Of a DNA stretch of 64,000 nt, positions 53,992 through 62,743 are shown in pieces. The notes below the pieces were generated by a model. The model saw nothing but the letters and a program-made list of their open reading frames with translations, was not told where the DNA came from and made no database searches. The DNA is taken from the NCBI RefSeq assembly GCF_014212135.1, contig NZ_JACJVQ010000006.1, forward strand, positions 372,001-436,000. The letters run 5' to 3'. The position numbers and the translations under genes were made by a program. Positions within the stretch are counted from its first letter, which is position 1, and every line of letters starts with the position of its first letter. The DNA is from Cohnella thailandensis (GTDB taxonomy: Bacteria > Bacillota > Bacilli > Paenibacillales > Paenibacillaceae).

Positions 53992-54036
53992 TTAGCTAGC
54001 TAATTATAATATACGAGGGGGAGGCGCGGCTGTCAA
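53992..54036 (-). promoter_or_regulatory. promoter and operator of the MarR-ABC operon
   Basis: On the minus strand TTGACA (54036-54031) and TATATT (54013-54008) are 17 bp apart. The perfect 12-bp palindrome TTAGCTAGCTAA (53992-54003) covers the expected transcription start, so autorepression is likely. Confidence 0.75.
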
Positions 54037-54127
54037 AACGATTGTTTCGTTCGGCGGATGTCCCTGCCGGCCCTGGATATGATATGCTAGTGAAAATTGG
54101 CTTTTTGCGCCTATCGAGGGGGATCTC

Positions 54128-55138
54128 ATGTCTACGGTTATTCGCGCTTATGAAGGTAATTTTCATGATGAGCAAGCCATCTGGCTCCAAGCGGGCCCTT
54201 ACGAAGCGGCCGTTCTGCCGAGAATCGGCGCCAACCTGATCGCTTTCCGCGACACGAGCCGGGGCTACGTTTTCCTTCGCGAGCCGGGAGCGTCGGAGAT
54301 GGACGCGTTCCGCGGCAACCCGGGCGTGCATGGCATTCCCGTGCTCTTCCCGCCTAACCGGTACGATGCGGGGAAATTCCCGTGGGAAGGGACAACCTAT
54401 CAATTGCCTGTCAACGAGACGGCCCGCGGCAACCATCTGCACGGCTTCGCGCATACGACTCCGTGGAAGGTCGAGCGGTTCGGGGCGGACGAGGCGGAGA
54501 GCCGGGTCGCGCTGTCGCTGACCGTATCGGAAGGTCATCCGGTCTACGAGCACTATCCGTTCGAATTTACTCTTAAGCTGGAATACGTATTGAGCGAAGA
54601 GGGGCTGCTTCAGCGCGTGAGCGTACGCAACAACGGAAAGAAGCGCCTGCCTTGTCTCCTTGCGTTCCATACCGCGATCAACGCTCCTTTCGCGCCGGGG
54701 AGCGAAGGGGCGGACATGAGCTTCAAGCTGACCATCGGCGATCGTTGGGAGATGGGGGCGGACGACCGCATGCTGCCGACCGGCCGATTCCAGACGCTTA
54801 CGGAGGGCGAAGCGAAGATGCGCGAAGGCACGCAGTCGCCGTTCTTCGAAGCGATGGACAACCACTACACCGCGAAGACCCAGAACGGCCGCAACTACAT
54901 GGAGCTGACCGATTCCCGCGAAGGCGCGAAGCTTGTCTACGACGTGGGGACCGGCTATAAGATGTGGATGATCTGGAATAACTTCGCGCGCGGGGGCTTC
55001 TTCTGTCCGGAGCCGCAGATCAACCTGGTCAACGCCCCGAACGTCGATCTGCCGGCGGAGGAGATCGGCCTGATCGGGCTCGAGCAAGGCGAGATCTGGG
55101 AAGAGACCAGCCGCCTCTACGTGATCGATAAGGCATAG
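54128..55138 (+). CDS. aldose 1-epimerase family protein
   Basis: The 336-residue beta-sandwich protein belongs to the galactose mutarotase-like group. RGNHLHGFAH has the family His pair and ENCSS-like motifs are absent. VHGIPVLFPPNRYDAGKF is typical of the GalM/YihR group, and AFHTAINAPF carries another conserved His. It interconverts alpha and beta anomers of a hexose. It is divergent from the MarR operon and followed by a terminator. It may serve the alpha-galactosidase pathway far upstream, but nothing ties them directly. Confidence 0.9.
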   Translation: MSTVIRAYEGNFHDEQAIWLQAGPYEAAVLPRIGANLIAFRDTSRGYVFLREPGASEMDAFRGNPGVHGIPVLFPPNRYDAGKFPWEGTTYQLPVNETARGNHLHGFAHTTPWKVERFGADEAESRVALSLTVSEGHPVYEHYPFEFTLKLEYVLSEEGLLQRVSVRNNGKKRLPCLLAFHTAINAPFAPGSEGADMSFKLTIGDRWEMGADDRMLPTGRFQTLTEGEAKMREGTQSPFFEAMDNHYTAKTQNGRNYMELTDSREGAKLVYDVGTGYKMWMIWNNFARGGFFCPEPQINLVNAPNVDLPAEEIGLIGLEQGEIWEETSRLYVIDKA

Positions 55139-55149
55139 TTTGGCCATGG

Positions 55150-55199
55150 GCGGAATTTCGGGTGTCGCGAACGTCGCTCCGAAGTTCCGCTTATTTTTG
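55150..55199 (+). terminator. intrinsic terminator of the aldose epimerase gene
   Basis: The 12-bp stem GCGGAATTTCGG / CCGAAGTTCCGC with one G-T pair is followed by TTATTTTT. Confidence 0.85.
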
Positions 55200-55311
55200 T
55201 TGGCCTTTAGCTGAGAGGATTTTCTGGATTTCGTCAAAAATAAGTGCACTTTCGCTCTTCGCCTAACAGCATCTTATAACATTCAGTCACAGGGAAAGGG
55301 CAGGTTGCTGC

Positions 55312-57321
55312 ATGGAGTTATTTCTCCTTATTCTAGGGCTGCTGGCCCTCATCGCCGTGTCGAACGTGCTGAGCCGCATCGTCCCGGCCGTTCCGGTCCC
55401 TCTGTTCCAGATCGCGCTCGGCGCCTTGCTCGTGCTGCTTCCGACGGGGATCGAGCTGGAGCTGGAGCCGGAGCTGTTCTTCGTCTTGTTCGTCGCCCCG
55501 CTGCTGTTCAATGACGGGAAAAGAACGCCGAGAGACGAGCTGTGGAAGCTTAGAGGCTGGATTCTGGTGCTGGCGGTCGGGCTCGTCTTCGTGACCGTGG
55601 TCGTCGGCGGATACGGCATCCACTGGTTGATCCCTTCCATTCCGCTGTCGGCGGCGTTCGCCTTGGCGGCGATTCTCTCGCCGACGGACGCGGTCGCGGT
55701 CGGAGCGCTGGCCGGCCGGATCAGCCTTCCGAAGGGAATTCTCCGCCTGCTGGAGGGCGAAGCCCTTATGAACGACGCCTCCGGCCTGGTCGCGTTCAAG
55801 TTCGCCGTCGCCGCCACGGTGACCGGCGCCTTCTCGCTCGCCAACGCAAGCTGGAGCTTCGTCGTTATCGCGATCGGGGGCGTTCTGGTCGGCATCGTGC
55901 TGTCGTTCGTCTTTATCGGGGTCCGGTCGTTCCTGCGCAGGCTCGGCATCGAAGACGCGACGATGCACATGCTCATTCAGATCCTGACTCCCTTCGTCAT
56001 TTACATGCTGGCCGAGGAGCTCGGCGTGTCCGGCATTCTCGGCGTCGTTGCGGGCGGGATCTTCCACGCGGTCGCGAAGGACCGCCTGGAGCCCTATGCG
56101 ACGAAGCTGCAGGTCGTCTCCGCCAGCACGTGGTCGGTCCTTCTTTTTATCCTGAACGGTTTGGTCTTCCTTATTCTTGGCTTGCAGATACCGCATGTTG
56201 CCGAAGTCATCTGGGAGGATCCGAAGTTCAACAACGCGCAGGCGATCGGTTACGTCCTGATCATCACGCTGGCGCTGTACGTGCTCCGATTCATCTGGGT
56301 GTATCTGTTCTCCTCGCTGGAGAAGATCGGCAAGCCGGGGAAGGTACGCCTGAAGTCGACGTTGCTGACGACGTTGTCCGGCGTTCGCGGGGCGGTCACT
56401 TTGGCGGGCGCGTTCTCGATTCCTCTCGTGCTCGATGACGGGAGCGCTTTTCCCGAACGGAACCTCATTATCTTCCTGTCGGCCGGGGTTATTCTCGTCA
56501 CGTTGATCGTGGCCAGCGTCGCTCTGCCGCTTCTATCGAGGAAAAAGGTCGGGGAAAACGAGGAGAACAAGCATTTAAGCGAGCACGAAGCGCAGGTTCG
56601 GATCTTGGAGATGGCCGTTCGTTCGCTGAAAGATGAGATCACCGACGAGAATCGCGGCGTCGTGATGGCGGTGCTCGGAGACTATGGGCAGAAGCTTCGA
56701 CAAGTCGGCTCCGAGCCGGGCTTCAGGCAGAATAGGGCGTGGAGAACGGCCGTGTGCGACAGGTGGCTGTACGCCATGCAGGCGGAACGGGAGGAAGTGG
56801 CCCGCTTGGTGGCCAGCGGAGAGGTCGCGGCGGATACCGCGAAGCGATTCGATTCCATCCTCTCGCGGATGGAATCGATTCTGGCGAATCGATCGCTGGC
56901 CGTCTTCTATTCGCTTCGGCTTGCGGCGAAGAAGTTGTGGAAGAGCCTGACGGGGCATAAGAACGCCCGTTGGTCCGCCGCCGAGATGGACGCGCTGCGC
57001 GAGCTTCGCTTGAAGACGTCCAAGGTCGCCATAGCCGAGCTGCAGGAGACGATGCGGGCGACCGACAACCGCGCCTGCTCCGCCGTCATTCAGCATTATC
57101 AGGAAGGAATTCGCCGAACGAACGAAACGCTGTACTCCTCCGCCCAGAGCGAGCAATTCCAACAGGAGAAGAAGGAGTGGGAGCGGAGAGCCATTCAGAT
57201 GGAGAGAGACGCGCTCCAGACGATGTACGCGAACGGCGAGGTCTCTCTGGCCATGGTGAACAACTTGCGTTTCTTCATCAATACGATGGAAGCAAGCTTG
57301 ACCGAAGGAGAGATGGAGTAA
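55312..57321 (+). CDS. Na+/H+ antiporter, CPA1 (NhaP/NhaK-like) family
   Basis: The 669-residue protein has about 12 TM segments to residue 410, followed by a 255-residue cytosolic helical tail (EEVARLVASGEVAADTAKRF). Ion-site motifs are intact: ILSPTDAVAVGAL and EGEALMNDASGLVAFKFA; LSGVRGAVTLAGAFSIP is the conserved TM11 region. It exchanges Na+ (or K+) for H+ in pH and salt homeostasis. The tail length and sequence match Bacillus NhaK (YvgP)-type antiporters. Single gene with its own terminator. Confidence 0.93.
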   Translation: MELFLLILGLLALIAVSNVLSRIVPAVPVPLFQIALGALLVLLPTGIELELEPELFFVLFVAPLLFNDGKRTPRDELWKLRGWILVLAVGLVFVTVVVGGYGIHWLIPSIPLSAAFALAAILSPTDAVAVGALAGRISLPKGILRLLEGEALMNDASGLVAFKFAVAATVTGAFSLANASWSFVVIAIGGVLVGIVLSFVFIGVRSFLRRLGIEDATMHMLIQILTPFVIYMLAEELGVSGILGVVAGGIFHAVAKDRLEPYATKLQVVSASTWSVLLFILNGLVFLILGLQIPHVAEVIWEDPKFNNAQAIGYVLIITLALYVLRFIWVYLFSSLEKIGKPGKVRLKSTLLTTLSGVRGAVTLAGAFSIPLVLDDGSAFPERNLIIFLSAGVILVTLIVASVALPLLSRKKVGENEENKHLSEHEAQVRILEMAVRSLKDEITDENRGVVMAVLGDYGQKLRQVGSEPGFRQNRAWRTAVCDRWLYAMQAEREEVARLVASGEVAADTAKRFDSILSRMESILANRSLAVFYSLRLAAKKLWKSLTGHKNARWSAAEMDALRELRLKTSKVAIAELQETMRATDNRACSAVIQHYQEGIRRTNETLYSSAQSEQFQQEKKEWERRAIQMERDALQTMYANGEVSLAMVNNLRFFINTMEASLTEGEME

Positions 57322-57324
57322 ATG

Positions 57325-57368
57325 AAAGAGCACCGTCGCCGATTAATTGGCGCGGTGCTCTTTTTTTC
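57325..57368. terminator. bidirectional terminator between antiporter and ammonium transporter genes
   Basis: The outer stem AAAGAGCACCG / CGGTGCTCTTT plus an inner CGCC / GGCG hairpin is followed by a ten-T run on the plus strand. Confidence 0.85.
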
Positions 57369-57376
57369 TATAACAT

Positions 57377-58636
57377 TTAGATCGATTGCTTCATCTGCTC
57401 CGGATAGCCGTAAGAGCCGTGCTCGCTGATGTCCAGGCCGACGATTTCCTGTTCTTCCGTGACGCGCAAGCCGATCGTCTTCTTGATCGCGAACAGAATG
57501 ACGTAGGAGACCGCGAAGGCGAACAAGCCGCAGACGACGACGCCGAGAGCTTGAATGCCGAGCTGGTGGAGACCGCCTCCGTAGAAAAGCCCTTCGCGGC
57601 CGACCCCGACTTGCTCGGCGAGCTCTTTGGTGGCGAAGAAGCCCGTCGACAGCGTGCCCCAGATCCCGGCCAAGCCGTGGGCGGAGATCGCGGCGATCGG
57701 ATCGTCGATGCGCAGCTTGTCCACCAGGCGCATTCCGGCGAAGACGAGCAAGCCGGCGATGAGGCCGATGACGAGCGCCGCCCAGGATTCGACGAAGGCG
57801 CAGGAGGCGGTGATGGCGACGAGGCCGGCGAGAGCGCCGTTCAGCATGACCGGAATGTCCGCCTTGCCGGTCACCGCCCAAGCGATAAGCAGCGCCGCGA
57901 TCGCTCCGCCGGCGGCGCCGAGCTGGGTGTTGACGGCGATGAAGCCGAAGAAGCTGCCGTCTCCCGCGGTGATGGAGCTGCCGGCGTTGAAGCCGAACCA
58001 CCCGATCCATAGAATCATGACGCCGAGGGTCGTGAACACTTGGTTATGTCCGGGAATGTGGTTCGAGACGCCGTTTTGGCCGAACTTGCCGATTCGGGGC
58101 TTAAGCAAGAGGGTGGCGGCGAGGGCGGCCATCGCGCCCGTCAGGTGGACGACCGTGGAGCCCGCGAAGTCTTGGTCGCCGTGCTCCGAGAGCCATCCGC
58201 CGCCCCAGATCCAGTGCGCGATGACCGGATAGACGATAGCCGAGAACAGGACGGCGAAGATCAGGTAAGCGGATAGCTTGGCTCTCTCCGCGAAGCCGCC
58301 GAAGGCGACCGACATCGAGATCGTCGCGAACGCGAGCTGGAAGAGGAACATGACGGTCGGAGCGACGGTCGAGCCTTCCGGAACGGCGAGAACGTCGAAG
58401 CCGAAGTAGTCGCCCCAGCCGAGGAAGCCGTTGCCCTCGGAGCCGAAGATGAACGCGTAGCCGACCGCCCAGAAGACGACGGAGGTGACGCCGATCGTGA
58501 AGATGGTTTTGCCGGCGATGTGTCCGGCATTCTTCATCCGGGTGGAGCCCGCTTCAAGCAGGATAAAGCCGCATTGCATAAAAAGCACGAGAATGGCGCC
58601 CAGCATCGTCCAGACGGAGTTGAGACCTAATTCCAT
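57377..58636 (-). CDS. amtB: ammonium transporter
   Basis: The 419-residue Amt channel has 11 TM segments. Pore features include the gate Phe pair region, FGGFAERAKLSAYLIF, the first pore His in HLTGAMAALAATLLLKPR, GWFGFNAGSS and the second pore His in ISAHGLAGIWGTLSTGFF. It imports ammonium when nitrogen is scarce. The C-terminal cytosolic tail (GLDISEHGSYGYPEQ) is the usual PII contact, but no glnK/nrgB follows. It is the second gene after an amidotransferase gene 46 bp upstream, under a GlnR/TnrA-type promoter. Confidence 0.95.
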   Translation of the reverse strand: MELGLNSVWTMLGAILVLFMQCGFILLEAGSTRMKNAGHIAGKTIFTIGVTSVVFWAVGYAFIFGSEGNGFLGWGDYFGFDVLAVPEGSTVAPTVMFLFQLAFATISMSVAFGGFAERAKLSAYLIFAVLFSAIVYPVIAHWIWGGGWLSEHGDQDFAGSTVVHLTGAMAALAATLLLKPRIGKFGQNGVSNHIPGHNQVFTTLGVMILWIGWFGFNAGSSITAGDGSFFGFIAVNTQLGAAGGAIAALLIAWAVTGKADIPVMLNGALAGLVAITASCAFVESWAALVIGLIAGLLVFAGMRLVDKLRIDDPIAAISAHGLAGIWGTLSTGFFATKELAEQVGVGREGLFYGGGLHQLGIQALGVVVCGLFAFAVSYVILFAIKKTIGLRVTEEQEIVGLDISEHGSYGYPEQMKQSI

Positions 58637-58682
58637 ACGAAGTTCCCCCTAAGTTGTGCGTCATGCGCTTATTGAATCGGGA

Positions 58683-59369
58683 TCAGATATTCTCGAACCG
58701 ATCGAGAATGCTCCGGAGATAGCCGTGAGAGTCTTCTATCCGACTCCATTGCTCGCGAATCTGCTTCTCCGGCTGAATGTAAGGCGCGTCCTTGATCTCG
58801 CCGCTCCACTGCTCGAGCATCGTTTCGGCGCAGGAGCGCGTCGTCTCGAGATGGAATTGCAAGCCCAGGATGCTCGTGCCGTAGGCGAACGCCTGGTGGC
58901 GGCAAGCCTCGGAGGAGGCGAGAGGCAGGGCGTCCTCGGGAAGCTCGAAGGCATCCCCGTGCCATTGGTAGGAATGGAACTTCTCCGGCATTCCGGAGAA
59001 TAGGGGATGCTCGTTCCCGTTCCGTTCGATCGGGTGAAAGCCGAGCTCCTTATGCTCGTTGCGGAAGACCCGTCCTCCCAGCGCCTCCGCGAGAAGCTGT
59101 CCTCCGAGGCAGATGCCGAGGATTTTCTTGTCCGCATCGATGGCATCCCTCAGGAATCGCTTCTCCGCCGCGAGCCATGGGTAGGACTCCTCCTCGTAAA
59201 CGCTCATCGGCCCGCCGAGAACGATAAGCAGCTCGAAGGAATTCATGTCAGGTAAGTTGTCTTCGGAAGACGGATCGATGATGGTATATGGATGCCCTTT
59301 GGAGCGGCACCAGCTCACGATCGCGCTTTCGTCGTCGAAGTCGAAATGCTTCAGAATCGCGATATTCAT
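58683..59369 (-). CDS. class I glutamine amidotransferase-like protein
   Basis: The 228-residue GATase1 protein of the GuaA-like stand-alone group has the nucleophile Cys in LGICLGGQLLAEALGG, the oxyanion LLIVLGGPMSVYEE and His in GLQFHLETTRS. It should release ammonia from glutamine or a gamma-glutamyl compound (PuuD/YfeJ-type possibilities); the partner or substrate is unknown. It is the first gene of an operon with the ammonium transporter, and the promoter carries a perfect GlnR/TnrA box, so it is part of the nitrogen response. Confidence 0.9.
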   Translation of the reverse strand: MNIAILKHFDFDDESAIVSWCRSKGHPYTIIDPSSEDNLPDMNSFELLIVLGGPMSVYEEESYPWLAAEKRFLRDAIDADKKILGICLGGQLLAEALGGRVFRNEHKELGFHPIERNGNEHPLFSGMPEKFHSYQWHGDAFELPEDALPLASSEACRHQAFAYGTSILGLQFHLETTRSCAETMLEQWSGEIKDAPYIQPEKQIREQWSRIEDSHGYLRSILDRFENI

Positions 59370-59440
59370 GCCGGATATCTTCCCTCCTTCAACTGCGGAA
59401 CACTTGCGCCGAATAAACCATTATCAAAGTTATGTCGGTA

Positions 59441-59480
59441 ATTCTACCAACGTTATTATTTGTTGTCAACATATCTAACA
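59441..59480 (-). promoter_or_regulatory. promoter with GlnR/TnrA box for the amidotransferase-amt operon
   Basis: On the minus strand TTGACA (59469-59464) and TAGAAT (59446-59441) are exactly 17 bp apart. The 17-bp sequence at 59464-59480 matches TGTNAN7TNACA at every fixed base and shares its last half with the -35 box. This position suggests that a bound GlnR would hinder RNA polymerase; activation would need a site further upstream. Confidence 0.8.
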
Positions 59481-59539
59481 TTAATAAACAGAGAACATAA
59501 CATGTCTTTTTGGGGAGATTCGCTAATTCGGTAGGTATG

Positions 59540-59581
59540 CTCCGAAGTTCGGAGGCTTCCGGAAGGATTCGAACTTCGGAG
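59540..59581. other. 12-bp inverted repeat in the gap between the nitrogen operon and DUF1540
   Basis: CTCCGAAGTTCG and CGAACTTCGGAG enclose an 18-nt loop that itself contains TTCCGGAA. No T-tract follows on either strand. No gene is seen between 59481 and 59720. Confidence 0.55.
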
Positions 59582-59664
59582 AGGAAGAGAGAAAAAAATT
59601 CTCAAGAAGCTGATAATTGTTCTCACTCGAGGGAATAATGCTGGATGGAGACGGTCAAAGCATA

Positions 59665-59689
59665 AGAGCGGCCCTCGCCGGACCGCTCT
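59665..59689 (-). terminator. possible terminator of the DUF1540 gene
   Basis: The 7-bp stem AGAGCGG / CCGCTCT lies about 30 bp after the minus-strand stop, followed by TATGCTTTG only, so the U-tract is poor. Confidence 0.4.
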
Positions 59690-59720
59690 CGTGCCAATCA
59701 TCTTAAGGGGAAAGCTCGAA

Positions 59721-59876
59721 TTAAACCTTGGGCTCGAAGGTTTTGCAATCGGTCTCTCCGGAGCTGCGCGCTTGATCGCCTCGATTGTTGACCACATAAA
59801 TCGAAGAAGCCGCGCATTGGTTGCCGGGTGCCCAGTACTTGCAAGAGTTTACTTCGCAAAGGACGTCTTTGGCCAT
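59721..59876 (-). CDS. DUF1540 domain protein, 51 residues
   Basis: A 52-codon minus-strand frame starts at ATG 59876 with GGGAGGTG upstream. The product MAKDVLCEVNSCKYW continues NQCAASSIYVV and ends ETDCKTFEPKV, with four Cys spaced as in DUF1540 proteins (C-x4-C ... C ... C-x-T-F), which are small probable metal-binding proteins common in spore-forming Firmicutes. Function is not known. It is divergent from purT. Confidence 0.85.
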   Translation of the reverse strand: MAKDVLCEVNSCKYWAPGNQCAASSIYVVNNRGDQARSSGETDCKTFEPKV

Positions 59877-60034
59877 CGTGATTCACCTCCCATTCCTTCT
59901 TAGGATGGGTGAATCGCGTTCGGTTCATACCTTGAAGCCAATTCGATCGCGGACTGGCTTCTTTGGCGTGGGCAGGGGAATAAGAAGGTGTATAATGTAG
60001 GTATTCCATTTTGCTCAGGGGGTTTAAGGCACGG

Positions 60035-61195
60035 ATGTTTCACACGACGAGATTGATGCTTCTCGGTTCCGGGGAGCTTGGCAAGGAAGTTATCATCGAA
60101 GCGCAGCGGCTCGGCGTCGAGACGATTGCGGTCGACCGATATGAAGGAGCTCCGGCCATGCATGTCGCGGATCGGAGCTACGTGATCGATATGCTGGACA
60201 AGCAAGCTCTTAGGGAACTGGTGGAAAAGGAGAAGCCCGATCTCATCGTTCCGGAGATCGAGGCGATCGCGACCGCGGAGCTGATTAAGCTCGAAGAGGA
60301 AGGCTACCGCGTCATTCCGACGGCAAGGGCGGCCCGGCTTACGATGGACCGCGAGGGAATTCGCCGCTTGGCCGCGGAGACGCTCGGCCTGCCTACGGCC
60401 AAGTACCGCTTCGCCGATACGTACGAAGAGTTCGAAGCGGCAACGCGGGAGATGGGCTTCCCGTGCGTGGTCAAGCCGCTCATGAGCTCCTCCGGCAAAG
60501 GCCAGAGCGTCTGCCGCTCCGAGGAGGAGATCGGCCGCAGCTGGCAGATCGCGATGGAAGGCGGACGCGTGCAGCAAGGACGAGTTATCGTAGAAGAGTT
60601 CATTCGCTTCGACTCGGAGATCACTCTCCTTACGGTAAGGTCGGTGAACGGGACGCAGTTCTGCGCCCCGATCGGGCATATTCAGAAGGACGGAGACTAC
60701 ATCGAGTCCTGGCAGCCTCATGAGATGACCGAGACCCAAATCGAGGAATCCAAGCGGATCGCCAAGATCATCACGGACGAGCTGGGAGGCGCGGGGATCT
60801 TCGGCGTGGAGCTGTTCCTCTCGGGCGACAAAGTCTACTTCAGCGAAGTGTCGCCGCGACCGCACGATACGGGACTGGTCACGCTGGTCAGCCAGAACCT
60901 GTCGGAGTTCGCTCTGCATGCGAGAGCCATTCTCGGCTTGCCGATTCCGGAGATCAAGCTGACGGCGCCGGGGGCGAGCCGCCCGCTGAAGGCGGATGCG
61001 GAATGGTCATCTTACCGCCTGCTCGGCGCGGAGGAAGCTCTGGCGCTGCCGGACACGCAGCTTCGCATCTTCGGCAAGCCGGTCACCAAGGCGGGCCGCC
61101 GGATGGCGGTCGCTCTCGTGACGGCGGAGACGGTGGAAGCGGCTCGGGAACGGGCGACGGAAGCTCTCGGGAAGCTTCGGCTGGAAGGGAAGTAA
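60035..61195 (+). CDS. purT: formate-dependent phosphoribosylglycinamide formyltransferase
   Basis: This 386-residue ATP-grasp enzyme makes formyl-GAR from GAR, formate and ATP in purine synthesis, independent of folate. It closely follows E. coli Pur[56 protein letters not shown] and [18 protein letters not shown] 60035 is favoured over TTG 60011 by position relative to the conserved start, with AAGG upstream. A TATAAT at 59991-59996 is a possible -10 box. It is monocistronic, away from other pur genes. Confidence 0.95.
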   Translation: MFHTTRLMLLGSGELGKEVIIEAQRLGVETIAVDRYEGAPAMHVADRSYVIDMLDKQALRELVEKEKPDLIVPEIEAIATAELIKLEEEGYRVIPTARAARLTMDREGIRRLAAETLGLPTAKYRFADTYEEFEAATREMGFPCVVKPLMSSSGKGQSVCRSEEEIGRSWQIAMEGGRVQQGRVIVEEFIRFDSEITLLTVRSVNGTQFCAPIGHIQKDGDYIESWQPHEMTETQIEESKRIAKIITDELGGAGIFGVELFLSGDKVYFSEVSPRPHDTGLVTLVSQNLSEFALHARAILGLPIPEIKLTAPGASRPLKADAEWSSYRLLGAEEALALPDTQLRIFGKPVTKAGRRMAVALVTAETVEAARERATEALGKLRLEGK

Positions 61196-61256
61196 GAAGG
61201 GGATTCTCGGCCGGTTGCAGCCGCGGAGATGGCGCTCGAATCGGGGCTTCCTTCCA

Positions 61257-61292
61257 TTGACAGTTTGTTCGGCTGTAACTATACTGAGTACA
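61257..61292 (+). promoter_or_regulatory. promoter with imperfect palindromic operator of the Rrf2 gene
   Basis: TTGACA (61257-61262) and TATACT (61280-61285) are 17 bp apart. TGTAACTAT is followed by CTGAGTACA (61274-61292): the left arm is identical to, and in the same place relative to -10 as, the operator of the YwnB-like gene at 18942; the right arm is degenerate (5 of 9). Confidence 0.7.
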
Positions 61293-61318
61293 CTTGAGGG
61301 AGAAGGAGGGAGCCTCCC

Positions 61319-61741
61319 ATGGCGATAAGCAGCCGATTCTCCGTAGCGGCGCACATTCTGACCCTGATTCATCAGAGCGAGGGCACTCGCATCACTTCGG
61401 AATATATCGCATCCAGCGTCAATACGAACCCCGTCGTCATTCGCCGGATTCTCGGCATGCTGAGCAAGGCGGGGCTCGTCCGGACGAGCGCCGGGGTCGC
61501 AGGGGCGACTCTCGCCCGCCCGCTCGGGGAGATCACGATGCTCGACGTCTACCGCGCGGTTCAGCCCGAGCAGGAGGAGCTGTTCTCCATGCACGAGCAT
61601 CCGAATCCGGCCTGTCCGGTCGGCCGTAACATCCAGGCGTCGCTGGACGGCGTCTTCACGGGCGCCCAACGGGCCCTGGAAGCCGAACTCGCAAGCGTGA
61701 CGATGGAGCAGGTCAGTCTGGACGTGGCTAGCAGGGCGTAG
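61319..61741 (+). CDS. Rrf2-family transcriptional regulator, YwnA-like
   Basis: The 140-residue winged-helix protein has SSRFSVAAHILTLIHQSEG at the start, recognition region ITSEYIASSVNTNPVVIRRI and wing-like AGVAGATLARPLGEITMLDVY. Only one Cys is present (NPACPVG), so the three-Cys iron-sulfur site of IscR/NsrR is absent, as in the YwnA subgroup. It probably represses its own promoter and the YwnB-like oxidoreductase gene at 19003, judging by shared operator halves (inference). AGAAGGAGG precedes the start. Confidence 0.92.
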   Translation: MAISSRFSVAAHILTLIHQSEGTRITSEYIASSVNTNPVVIRRILGMLSKAGLVRTSAGVAGATLARPLGEITMLDVYRAVQPEQEELFSMHEHPNPACPVGRNIQASLDGVFTGAQRALEAELASVTMEQVSLDVASRA

Positions 61742-61766
61742 AATAAGATCGCATAGTATAGCGTTT

Positions 61767-61820
61767 CGTCGCTTCATACAGGGGAGAATCTCTCCTTAGG
61801 AGCTGCGAGACGCTTTTTTT
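61767..61820 (+). terminator. probable terminator of the Rrf2 gene
   Basis: Nested stems (CGTC / GACG outside, GGGGAGA / TCTCCTT inside) are followed by C and seven T residues. Confidence 0.5.
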
Positions 61821-61850
61821 CGTGCTAGGAGATGATCAAGATTATCGCTG

Positions 61851-62095
61851 CCCGTACCATACATCAGCCGCCTGGAGCAGGATGCCGCGAAAGTATGGTA
61901 CCCCGTACCACACATCGGCCAAATGGCGCAGGATGCCGCGAAAGAATGGTACCCCGTACCACACATCGGCCAAATGGCGCAGGATGCCGCGAAAGAATGG
62001 TACCCCGTACCACACATCGGCCGAATGGCGCAGGATGCCGCGAAAGTATGGTACCCCGTACCACACATCAGCCGCATGGAGCGGGATATCAATGG
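61851..62095. repeat. tandem array 4: five 51-bp units with GTACCCCGTAC core
   Basis: CCCGTACCA begins at 61851, 61902, 61953, 62004 and 62055, an exact 51-bp period. The core is an inverted repeat TGGTAC-CCC-GTACCA. The linker, around GGCGCAGGATGCCGCGAAAG, is highly conserved between the central units. Read on the minus strand the core (TGGTACGGGGTACCATA) resembles that of the array at 5605-5860. Frames stay open on both strands because of the period, and are not called as genes. Confidence 0.92.
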
Positions 62096-62125
62096 GAACC
62101 CTGTCCGGCGCCCGTTCAGTGAACA

Positions 62126-62270
62126 AACTGGATACTCTTTTGAGGCACATTCGGTGGATGTGCGCGCGGGAGGGTAGTCTGGTTGCTCTCTTAAGCTACT
62201 TTCGGAGGAATCCTGCTCATGAGCGTAGTCTAGTTACTCTCCGTACTAACCTGAGCGGGACTTCGATACT
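62126..62270. repeat. array 5: three diverged 51-bp units
   Basis: CTGGATACTC (62128), CTGGTTGCTC (62179) and CTAGTTACTC (62230) are spaced exactly 51 bp. Units one and two share TTCGG-GGA further on and end with GTAGT before the next unit. The third unit runs into the 3' end of the VanZ-like gene. Confidence 0.7.
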
Positions 62271-62743
62271 GCGAGGTGGATCGGAATTCGAGCGATAGAG
62301 TAGAAGACAAGCCCGATCAGGCTGCCGGCCATGTTCAAGATAACGTCGTCGATGTCGGCCATGCCGAGGCCAGTGAACTGTTGGATGATTTCGACGGCGA
62401 GGATAATAAACAGAGCCATCGACATCGCCTTCCAAGCGGAGGGCTTCTTCATGATCAACGGGAGCAACAGGCCGAGCGGCGCAAAGAAGAAAACATTATA
62501 GGTAGCCGTTCGAAAAGCCCGACTGTCCCAGCCGTAGCGCTGATAGGAGTCGAGCGCGTCTTTTATCGTCAGGAAGGGGCGAAAGCTCAGGTCCCAGTAG
62601 CCGTATTCCCGCCTTGCCTCCCAGGCGGAATGAATTCGATACCACACGTCCTGAAAGCTCATGTCGTTGCGTTTCATGATAACCAGATCGACGACCAACC
62701 AAAGATAGATGATAAAGGCTACCCAAGAGATTTTTCGTAGCAA
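62246..62743 (-). CDS. VanZ-like membrane protein
   Basis: The product is 165 residues with about four or five TM segments. TYNVFFFAPLGLLLPLIMKK and the conserved end GLGMADIDDVILNMAGSLIG match VanZ-family proteins, originally linked to low-level teicoplanin resistance, though most members have no known role. TTG 62743 with GGGAG upstream is preferred; the open frame goes on to a GTG at 62806 that lies only 2 nt after AGGAGG. Its 3' end overlaps the last unit of the repeat array. The 235 bp up to the next gene hold no other gene. Confidence 0.8.
   Translation of the reverse strand: MLRKISWVAFIIYLWLVVDLVIMKRNDMSFQDVWYRIHSAWEARREYGYWDLSFRPFLTIKDALDSYQRYGWDSRAFRTATYNVFFFAPLGLLLPLIMKKPSAWKAMSMALFIILAVEIIQQFTGLGMADIDDVILNMAGSLIGLVFYSIARIPIHLAVSKSRSG

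Noticed and set aside
61822..62298. Overlapping repetitive open frames on both strands over the array at 61851-62095
   Set aside because: Same artefact of a 51-bp period; the frames run over inverted-repeat cores and lack start signals.
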